Part shown: piece by piece, positions 35,206 to 42,570 of the stretch
Layout of the letters: each line of letters opens with the position of its first letter
How positions within the stretch are numbered: position 1 is the first letter of the stretch
Origin: Sphingomonas sp. NFR15
GTDB taxonomy: Bacteria > Pseudomonadota > Alphaproteobacteria > Sphingomonadales > Sphingomonadaceae
Length of the DNA: 64,000 nt
Assembly: GCF_900103265.1 (NCBI RefSeq)
Contig: NZ_FMWX01000002.1
Location: 434,001 to 498,000 of the forward strand
Direction: 5' to 3'
Position numbers and translations under genes: made by a program
The notes under the pieces: model-generated
What the model was told of the DNA's origin: nothing
The model's input: the letters and a program-made list of their open reading frames with translations, nothing else
Databases searched by the model: none

Positions 35206-36004
35206 GGTCTGATCCGATCTCGAGCGCCTTGCGAATCGAGGCGAACGCGGCGTCGCGACGGTTGCGGACGGTCTTCTCGGACGAGACCCCAATCGCCTTG
35301 CGGATCGATAGGACGCCCTCGTCCGAGGAGTCGATCGGTATTTCCTGGAGTATCATCTCAATCACCCGGCGTTGCTTGTCTGGTAGGGCTTGTATCGCGG
35401 CAACGACGCGGGACCGGTAAATCGGGTCCTCCGACAGCAGCTCCTGCTTCAGGTCCAGGCTGCCGCCGGCCTTCTCGACGGCGAGCGACGGTTCGTTGGT
35501 CTCGTCGTCGGCCTCGATGCGTTCGCTCCGGGCTGCCTGTCGTGTCGCCCTCTTCATGGCCGTCTTGCGCAGGGCGGCGATGGCGTCGGCGAACATGACC
35601 TCGAAATAGTCGAGCGCGGATCCCGGCTCGCTGCGATCGACGCTCAGCCTCTCGTTGAACAGGTCTCGGACGCGATCGCGAGCATCCGCCGCATGGACGT
35701 TCTCCACCATGCCGGATCGTTCGCCTTCGACCCGCGGAAGAACGGCACCGATGCGTCGCATCAATTCCCGATAGAGCTCGGCGAAGTAGGACTGGTCGTT
35801 GTCGTTGCGGGCGGCCCGGATCAGATGGACGACGCACTCGGACTGAACATAGAGGTCTGAGCGCGCATCTCGTATCTTCAGGGCGGCGATCACCTCCGAG
35901 CGCGGTAGTTCGACGAGCCTTTCGAGCGACTTCTCGACGTCTGCGCGGCGGGAATATGTCGTTCCATCCGGCTTCTGCTTCGTCAGCGGCGGTACTGTCC
36001 GCAT
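35198..36004 (-). CDS. Sigma-70-like regulator, ECF-like
   Basis: The 268-residue product has helical N-terminal and middle parts (SALDYFEVMFADAIAALRK) and a C-terminal region-4-like helix-turn-helix: IQALPDKQRRVIEMILQEIP followed by LSIRKAIGVSSEKTVRNRRD, in which the recognition helix is plain. It lacks an obvious region 2 -10 recognition motif, so it may be a sigma-like activator rather than a full sigma factor. It is the first gene of the operon. A TTG at 36028 would add eight residues; I preferred the ATG at 36004. Confidence 0.6.
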   Translation of the reverse strand: MRTVPPLTKQKPDGTTYSRRADVEKSLERLVELPRSEVIAALKIRDARSDLYVQSECVVHLIRAARNDNDQSYFAELYRELMRRIGAVLPRVEGERSGMVENVHAADARDRVRDLFNERLSVDRSEPGSALDYFEVMFADAIAALRKTAMKRATRQAARSERIEADDETNEPSLAVEKAGGSLDLKQELLSEDPIYRSRVVAAIQALPDKQRRVIEMILQEIPIDSSDEGVLSIRKAIGVSSEKTVRNRRDAAFASIRKALEIGSDHD

Positions 36005-36186
36005 TCCCAAAGTCGACCCCTCGCACAACTTCTAATTTGGGCTATCGTAACGCCCGTCAGATTCCCCGTCGATAGAAAGCGGGTCGGTTTCGCCGACTAT
36101 AAGTGTCCCCGTTCCGCGCATTTTACGATGGTGCGCTCCATCCACCAAGCGGGTAGTCCCGGACCGCAGTCGGAGGGAGATCGCCA

Positions 36187-37401
36187 TTGATCGTCAGGGA
36201 GTACGTCAGTTGTGCAGAGTGCGGCACCGCGCATGTTTTACGGATCGGATTGGGCGGTGAACCCGTGCAGGCGCACCAGTTCGCGTGTGTCAGTTGTGGT
36301 CAGGAGATGGGGGTTCGCCTCGAGCTTGGGGTCGGCTGGTCCTATGGGCCGAACACCGAGAAATCCGAGGAGGACAACGACGCGCCGATCGTGAACCTCC
36401 ACCCGTCGTTCGTATTCTCGAAATCGGAGATCGGCAGCGCGGGTGCGTTTCCCAGCCTGGATTTCGGGAAGCGGGTGATCGACGGGATACTGGCGGCTCG
36501 GACGCGTGCCGGCCTGCCGGCGACGCTTGAATTCCTGTCGGACGAGCAGCCTCAACGGGCGCGCATCACGGAGGAGTGGGATCAGCTGAGGGCGGCTTGG
36601 TCGCTGCACCGGAACGGGAAGGATGAGCTTGCGGGGAGGCGGCTGGAGAAGTTCATCCCGGGCGCGGGATATTCCGATCCCCCCGATACGCTGGCCGACT
36701 GGGTGTTCCAGTTCGCGGCAAGCCTGATCCAGCCGCGGTTCGAGGAGCATTTCGAAGGCCTGTTCCAGCAGTTGATGATCGCGAAGGACAAGCCGGACTT
36801 CGACCGCTTCGTTCGTCATTTCGGTGACACGATGAGCGCCGCCCACGCGCGGCGCGCCTTCGAGGTCTGTAAGGCCTATCTTGGCGCCTTCTCCGAGTTC
36901 TCGCAGGTCCACCATCTGGTGGCGTCGGGCGTCGAAGTCGGCGATGATCATATGGCTGCATCGACTAATTTCGACGCGACGCGGATGTTCTACGGAAATG
37001 CCTTCGAGGCGTTCGGCGACAACGTCGAATTCCTCACCTGCCTCAACAACCTGATTGAGGATCGGCCATTCGACCAGCTGCGCAACATCTCGCTGGCCGA
37101 CTATCAGCGGACCGACAAGGCCGGACGCTGCAGGGCGATTTCCGAGAATGCCGCAATGGCTGCGGTCTGCGTGGAGTTCGACAACCAAGTGCGCAATGCC
37201 TCCCACCACGGTGGGATGGTGTTCGACAGGGCGACCGGTATCATTGAGTACCGGTCGGGCAAAGGTGGGCATGGCGACGTGCAGTCCATGGGATATGCGT
37301 CATACCTTGCCCGGTGCTCTATCTTGTTCGCCCAGATCCTCCTTGTCATGCGGCTCGAGATCTTGCTCGCGAACGAATTCAAGGTCCGGCTTCCGCTCTG
37401 A
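36187..37401 (+). CDS. Zinc-ribbon hypothetical protein, divergent from the operon
   Basis: A GGAGGGAGA site precedes the TTG at 36187. The 404-residue protein has an N-terminal zinc ribbon (SCAECGTAH...FACVSCGQE, two C-x2-C pairs). The rest is helical with conserved-looking runs such as ADWVFQFAASLIQPRFEEHF, CLNNLIEDRPFDQL and VRNASHHGGMVFD, resembling the uncharacterised enzymes with a terminal helical domain that follow defence systems. Two hydrophobic helices at the end (SILFAQILLVMRLEILL) could be membrane or core helices. The intergenic region of 180 bases holds both divergent promoters. Function unknown. Confidence 0.65.
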   Translation: MIVREYVSCAECGTAHVLRIGLGGEPVQAHQFACVSCGQEMGVRLELGVGWSYGPNTEKSEEDNDAPIVNLHPSFVFSKSEIGSAGAFPSLDFGKRVIDGILAARTRAGLPATLEFLSDEQPQRARITEEWDQLRAAWSLHRNGKDELAGRRLEKFIPGAGYSDPPDTLADWVFQFAASLIQPRFEEHFEGLFQQLMIAKDKPDFDRFVRHFGDTMSAAHARRAFEVCKAYLGAFSEFSQVHHLVASGVEVGDDHMAASTNFDATRMFYGNAFEAFGDNVEFLTCLNNLIEDRPFDQLRNISLADYQRTDKAGRCRAISENAAMAAVCVEFDNQVRNASHHGGMVFDRATGIIEYRSGKGGHGDVQSMGYASYLARCSILFAQILLVMRLEILLANEFKVRLPL

Positions 37402-37954
37402 CCGAAGTCCGGGGCCGTTCGGCTAGTCGTCGTACATGAGCTTGGTGTTCCCGTCGCAGGCGCTACAACCACGGATGCCCGACTGTGGATCGGCGCCGAA
37501 GCGGCACCCCGGCTCGCCCTCAGGTAAGTGCCTGCTTATGCTCGAATTGTTAGGTTCAGCCGGGGTCCCGATTGGCGCCGATCGGGGCCCCGTATCCGCA
37601 AATCCGCTTATCTCGAGTAGCTTACGATCATAGCGCCGGGGTTCGCTTCGGCGCCTCTTCACGGTTCGAGCCGTCTAACAGCGCCTGAACCAACGACCGG
37701 TCTCGGGGAACGCTCAAGTCGCTGTGAACGTCGGCTTCTGGGTCATCGCTGCAGCGGCCGTGGTCGACAAACAAACGTCGTTTCCTATTCGATAGCGGGC
37801 GTGCCGCCTTTCTCTGAAACCGGCCATTCGCGAAACGGACAGCCCGCGGGCGGCGAACGCCCCGCATTCGGTCATTCTCGATACTGACAGAAGTTCCTAG
37901 AAGCGGCCTATATTCTTGCCAGAGAGCGCCGGGGAGTTGAACCGGCCTTGCATT
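37402..37954. other. Intergenic region between convergent genes, no gene seen
   Basis: About 550 bases between the zinc-ribbon gene and the first TonB-dependent receptor. Frames of up to about 80 codons are present on both strands but none has a ribosome site or reads as a protein. No hairpin stands out. Confidence 0.6.
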
Positions 37955-40489
37955 TTAGAACTTCACTCGCACGTCGACCAAGAACGACCGCGGCGGCAGA
38001 TAATTAAATTGGTCGAGTTGGCCGTATCCGCTCTGGTAGCTTGTACCGATGATGACCGTTTGGGGGGCGCCCGACCCGCTATTAGAGATCGCGGTCACAG
38101 CGCGGCTGTTGAACACGTTCGATACCGTCACCCCGATCTGGAAGCTCTTGTCGATATCCTGGCTGATCGCGAACTCTCCGATGCTGTACGGCTTGATACG
38201 ATAAAGCCGGTAGCCGGGGCTGCCGCTGTACTCGGTCCCGTATTGCGTGCCGGTATATTTGTGGTTGTACGAGATGCGGAAGCCGCCGCTGCGGTAGATG
38301 AAACCGGCCGCGGCGGTCGAGAACGGGGCTTTGGCGATCTGCTGGCCGGTCGTGCCGCTCTTGGCCTGGTTGTACGATCCGTTCGCGAACAGCGTCAGGC
38401 CGTGGATCGGCATGACGTTGATCTGGCCTTCCACGCCCTTGTATTTCACCTGGCCGATGTTGACGAGGAGCGAGGTGTCGCAGCCGACCGTGGTGCAGGT
38501 GCCGATCTTGTTGTCGACGTTGATGATATAGCCGTCCGCGTCGAGCGAGATGTTGTGGCCGTGCCAGACCGTGCCGATCTGGTAGTTGGTCGAGGTCTGC
38601 GGCTTGAGCGCATCGAGCGCGGTCGAGAGCGAGCCCGAGGTCGAATAGAAGCTCGACAGATCGGGCACGTACATGCCCTGCGCGTACTGACCGTAGAACG
38701 ACCAGTTCGAGGTCGGCTGCCAGTTGATCGTCGCGAACGGCAGCGTCTTGGTCCAGGTCGCGCTCGTGTCGAGCGGCGCGCGCGCCTTCTGGTTGAGCAC
38801 CGCGTTCACGCCGCGGGTGAAGTGGACGTACTTCACGCCCGGCGTGATCGACAGGCCCTCGAACGGGTGAAACTCGAACTCGCCGAAGATCTGATACTGG
38901 TGCCAGTTCGAATGCTGGAGATACTGGACATTGCCGAGCGAAGTGGGCGGCAGGGCGCTTTGCTTGGCTGAACCGTCGCCGTTGTTGAAGGCTTCGTTGT
39001 AGCTTGGCGTGCCGGTGGTCCGGTCGAGATCGAGGATGTGGCGATCGGTGACGGCATATTCATACCAGCCGCCGACCCGGATCTTGCCCATCGAGAAATC
39101 GTAGTTGAGCTGGCCGATATAGCCGAACGTGCGGTATTTGTTCAGCTTGTTGTAGCCGAGCACGTCGGTGGCGGGGCCGGGCTGCTGCACGAACGGCGAG
39201 GCGGGCGTGCCCGCGCCGGTATAGCCGCTGACGACGCCGTTCGACGGGAAGCTGAACACCGGCGTGCCGACGTTCGTCGCGGCGTTGACGTTGGTCGCCT
39301 TGACGGTCGTCTTGCCGTTCCCCGAATAGGTGTTGTTGGTGTACCCGTACACATAGGCACGGTTGTCCATCGAGAAGCCGCCGCCGAAATCGCTCTGGAG
39401 GCGGATGTACGAGAAGTCGGTTGTCTTGTCGGTGCGGTTATACCCGTAATAGCTCGCGCGCGTGGGATCGTTGGTCAGCCCGAAATTCCGGCCGTAGGTG
39501 CCGACTTCCGAGGTCGGCGCGCAATTCTCGCCGGTCAGCTGGGTCAGCGGCTTACCGTCCGGGCCGAGCGCCGCGTTGCCGAAGCCGGCAATGCCCGAGG
39601 TCGCGCTGCCGCAGGTCGCGCCTTTCGCCACGTCCGACTGGTAATAGAAATTGCGGTTCCAGGTGCTCATCAGCGTCAGCGTGTTCGATCCCACCGGGAT
39701 CACCGCCTTGCCGTAGAGGTTCTTGGAATTGACCGGCGAATAGGTGAGCGCGCCGTCCGATTGCAGATACTGGCCGGTCAGCACGATGCGCGTGCCGCCG
39801 AGCTTGTCGATCTTGCCGCTCTGGAATTCGGCGCGGCCAAGGAAGCTGCTGAAATTGCCGACGATGCCCTCGATCTGGCCGCCCATCTCGTCGCGCACCG
39901 CGCGCGAATACATGTTGAGGTTGCCGCCATAGGTCGCCTGGCCGAGCTGGCTGGCGTTGCCGGGGCCGCGATCGACCACGACGGTCTCGATCGTGTTCGA
40001 CGGGAAGAAGGCGGTCGAGTGGTGGGTCGGGTTGTTGGTGTCGGCGAAGGGGATCGAATCGTAGGTAACGTTATATTCGCCGTCCTGGAAGCCGCGGATC
40101 ACCGCCTTGGTCTCGCCGAACCCGATGCCGTTGCCCGTCCCGGTGATCGACACGCCGGGGGTGAGCAGGATCAGCGTGTTGAAGTCCGCGGTCGGGACGA
40201 TATTGTCGATCTGCTCGCGGCTGACCGCCGATTGCGGCTGGGTGGTGGTGAGCGATGCGGTGTACGGGGCGCTCTCCGCCGTCTTCGATCCCGTGACGAT
40301 GATGTCCGACGAGGTCAGCGAGTTCTTGTCGTTCGCCTGGCCGGCGCTGTTGGCGCTGGTCGTCTGGCCGTCGGCGGACGCGGCGGCTGGCGCGGATGCT
40401 GGCGCATCGGCGGCGCGCGCGGCCGTGGTGCAGACGACAGCCGTCAGGCTGGTGGCGACGAGCAGCGCGGCGCGCAGAGTGAAGTTCAT
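37955..40489 (-). CDS. TonB-dependent outer-membrane receptor
   Basis: From the ATG at 40489 the product has 844 residues with a signal peptide (LRAALLVATSLTAVVCTTAA, cut near ARAAD), an Ala/Ser linker, a plug domain (TSSDIIVTGSK, LILLTPGVSI, KAVIRGFQDGEYNVTYDSIP) and a C-terminal barrel ending in SFLVDVRVKF. It takes up a ligand across the outer membrane with TonB energy. The ligand is not readable. It lies downstream of the propeller-PAP2 gene, 25 bases away, in the same direction. Confidence 0.92.
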   Translation of the reverse strand: MNFTLRAALLVATSLTAVVCTTAARAADAPASAPAAASADGQTTSANSAGQANDKNSLTSSDIIVTGSKTAESAPYTASLTTTQPQSAVSREQIDNIVPTADFNTLILLTPGVSITGTGNGIGFGETKAVIRGFQDGEYNVTYDSIPFADTNNPTHHSTAFFPSNTIETVVVDRGPGNASQLGQATYGGNLNMYSRAVRDEMGGQIEGIVGNFSSFLGRAEFQSGKIDKLGGTRIVLTGQYLQSDGALTYSPVNSKNLYGKAVIPVGSNTLTLMSTWNRNFYYQSDVAKGATCGSATSGIAGFGNAALGPDGKPLTQLTGENCAPTSEVGTYGRNFGLTNDPTRASYYGYNRTDKTTDFSYIRLQSDFGGGFSMDNRAYVYGYTNNTYSGNGKTTVKATNVNAATNVGTPVFSFPSNGVVSGYTGAGTPASPFVQQPGPATDVLGYNKLNKYRTFGYIGQLNYDFSMGKIRVGGWYEYAVTDRHILDLDRTTGTPSYNEAFNNGDGSAKQSALPPTSLGNVQYLQHSNWHQYQIFGEFEFHPFEGLSITPGVKYVHFTRGVNAVLNQKARAPLDTSATWTKTLPFATINWQPTSNWSFYGQYAQGMYVPDLSSFYSTSGSLSTALDALKPQTSTNYQIGTVWHGHNISLDADGYIINVDNKIGTCTTVGCDTSLLVNIGQVKYKGVEGQINVMPIHGLTLFANGSYNQAKSGTTGQQIAKAPFSTAAAGFIYRSGGFRISYNHKYTGTQYGTEYSGSPGYRLYRIKPYSIGEFAISQDIDKSFQIGVTVSNVFNSRAVTAISNSGSGAPQTVIIGTSYQSGYGQLDQFNYLPPRSFLVDVRVKF

Positions 40490-40514
40490 GATAATACCCC
40501 AGGTCATTCGATGA

Positions 40515-42179
40515 TTAGCGGTTCGCCGATGTCGCGAGTTCTTCGCGGGCGGCTTCGTAGAGGCCGGACAGGCGCGGATCGTTCGCGAGCTTCCACGCCG
40601 CGAGGGTGCCGACGACGTGGCTCGCCTCTGTATCGCTCGCGAAATGCGCGCCGCAGATCTCGCGGCTGACGGCATAGTCGCGGGCGCGATCGAGGATGGC
40701 GGGCGCGCGATCCGGCAGCAGCTGCGCCAGCGTCCAGCCGACCGAATAGCCGAGGCCCGAATGGCCGCTCGGATATCCGCGCATGGGCTTGGCGCCGGGT
40801 TCGTTCTCGCAATTGTGGATCGTCGTATCCACGCCCCACGGACGGGTACGGTTGAAGAAGTCCTTGCTCGATCCGATCGCGAGATCGGTCTCGGACTGGA
40901 CCAGCGTGAGCAAAGCCCAGGTATTGGGCAGCGCCCTCAGATCGCGCCTCGCCGCCGTGTCGAAGATCGACGGGTCTTCGCGGTCGCTGTCGGCCTTGGC
41001 CTGCGCGATGCGCGCGGCGTCGGCACCGTTGATGAGCGCGTGGATGCGCGCGAGTTCGAGCGCCTCGGCGGCCGAACCCTTTGGCGGCGGTGCCGGCAGC
41101 GTGCGGGTCGGTACGAAATCGGCCTGGTTCAGATATTGGAGCGCCTTGTCGCCCTTCTTCGCGGGCGCGAGCACCAGCACGGTGAAGCTGCCCGAAACCG
41201 GCTGGCCGCGCTTCGAGCCCTTGGCGACCGGCTCGAGCGTCGCTGCGGGCAAGTAGATGCGGCCGTCGCGCGGATCGAGCGCGCCGGTCTTGGCCCCGCG
41301 CTGCGTCGGGATGATGCCGGCCACCGCGATATGGTGAGGGTCGACGATCGACAGCGCAACCAGCGTGCCGCTGCCGCCGCACGGGATGAAGGCGAGGCCG
41401 CGCGTCTCGTCGACGAGCACCGCGTCGGGATCGGCGCCTATCGCCAGCGTGGCAAGCGTCTTGCCGCTTTTCGCGTCGATCACCAGCGCGACGTGGTTGG
41501 CGCAGGCCGAGATCAGCCGCGCGCCGTTCGCGACCAGCGCGAGGCCGGTCGGCCCGTCGCAACCGGGCAGCGCGATCGTGCCGGTACGGCGTTTGCTCTT
41601 GAGGTCGATCCGCGCGATCGCGTTGGCGTCCTCGATGTTGACGAACGCGCCGCCCTCGCCGTCCGTCACGCCGAATTCGAGCGAACCGCCGACCGTGATC
41701 TTGCCGGCGAGCGTGCGCGTCCTGGGGTCGATGAGCGCAACCGTGCCGTCGCCGGCGTTCATCACCGCGATCAGGCCGGTCGCCGGATCGACGAACGCCG
41801 CATCGGGCTTCGCGCCGGTGGCGACTTCGGCGAGCACCGCGCCGTTCTTGACCGACACGAAGCGCGCGAGACCCGTCTCGCCATCCGTTTCGAACACCAT
41901 CTCGCCGCTGTCCAATGCCAGCACCGAATGCGCTCGCCGAGCGGGCGCGAGTGAATCGACGACCTTGTGGGTTGCAAGATCCACGCGTTCGATCGCATCG
42001 CCGCGCGCGATGTACAAGGCGTTGCCAGCGGGGTCGATCGAAGCGAAATCCCATGCGCCGTCACGTCCGGGGATACGATCGACAATACGGTAATGGACGT
42101 CGGTTGCAGTCGGCGCGGCCTGGGCGCAAACGCCACCGCACGCGGCCGCAAGCGCGGCTGCGATGAATGCGACTCTCAT
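40515..42179 (-). CDS. YncE-like beta-propeller fused to PAP2 acid phosphatase
   Basis: The 554-residue secreted protein (signal VAFIAAALAAACGGVCAQAA) has an N-terminal YncE-like propeller of about 330 residues with repeats such as HYRIVDRIPGRDGAWDFASI, LPGCDGPTGLALVANGARLI and RDGRIYLPAATL. Its C-terminal domain has all three PAP2 motifs: K439-x6-R446-P447 (KDFFNRTRP), PSGH at 470-473 and S505-R506-x5-H512-x3-D516. Class A acid phosphatases of this kind release phosphate in the periplasm. The two domains are rarely joined. Its closest relative here is the stand-alone propeller at 45296-46294. The start is the ATG at 42179. Confidence 0.92.
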   Translation of the reverse strand: MRVAFIAAALAAACGGVCAQAAPTATDVHYRIVDRIPGRDGAWDFASIDPAGNALYIARGDAIERVDLATHKVVDSLAPARRAHSVLALDSGEMVFETDGETGLARFVSVKNGAVLAEVATGAKPDAAFVDPATGLIAVMNAGDGTVALIDPRTRTLAGKITVGGSLEFGVTDGEGGAFVNIEDANAIARIDLKSKRRTGTIALPGCDGPTGLALVANGARLISACANHVALVIDAKSGKTLATLAIGADPDAVLVDETRGLAFIPCGGSGTLVALSIVDPHHIAVAGIIPTQRGAKTGALDPRDGRIYLPAATLEPVAKGSKRGQPVSGSFTVLVLAPAKKGDKALQYLNQADFVPTRTLPAPPPKGSAAEALELARIHALINGADAARIAQAKADSDREDPSIFDTAARRDLRALPNTWALLTLVQSETDLAIGSSKDFFNRTRPWGVDTTIHNCENEPGAKPMRGYPSGHSGLGYSVGWTLAQLLPDRAPAILDRARDYAVSREICGAHFASDTEASHVVGTLAAWKLANDPRLSGLYEAAREELATSANR

Positions 42180-42279
42180 GTTCTTAAACCCCTTACCGAT
42201 CTCGGCTGACGAGGCGGCTATGCAAAGGATGTTACGCTTCGAAGGCGGATTCACGACATTCCCGATATTGGGAAAATGT

Positions 42280-42555
42280 AATGTGTGCGGGGTCGGTATA
42301 GACGTCTCCGAACGAGGTCTTCCACTGCTTGTACCGAGCGGATTCGACACCGCTTTCTTAGAAATTGTCCCCGACCGACAGGACGAATTGATTGCCCATC
42401 GCGCTGGTGCTGCGCACCGTCGCGGCCCAGTCGCCGACAACGAGGAAGCCGCCGGCCATCTGGACAGCCGCTGCCCTCGCGAACAGGGCGATCGCAACGG
42501 CGGCGGCGATGCCGCTGACGACGGCGCGGCGGGTGATCTATTTGGCGTCGGTCAT
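42280..42555 (-). pseudogene. Broken purple-acid-phosphatase-like gene fragment
   Basis: Reading from the ATG at 42555 gives MTDAK, a TAG stop, then ITRRAVVSGIAAAVAIALFA (a twin-arginine-type signal), FLVVGDWAATV, NQFVLSVGDNF, a TAA stop, and ESGVES...QWKTSFGDVYTDPAH. The pieces line up with the first 90 residues of metallophosphoesterases of the purple acid phosphatase type (FLVVGDWG, VGDNFYE, QW-TSFEDVYT). The second stop sits where the family has Tyr. The homology ends near 42280 and the metal-binding rest is gone. Between the propeller-PAP2 gene and the second receptor, this suggests a phosphatase once belonged to the locus. Confidence 0.72.
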
Positions 42556-42570
42556 CGCGGTGCTCCCGTT

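Noticed and set aside
37628..37867. Minus-strand frame of 79 codons in the gap before the first receptor
   Set aside because: No start context and no recognisable feature; Arg-rich as expected from high-GC noise.
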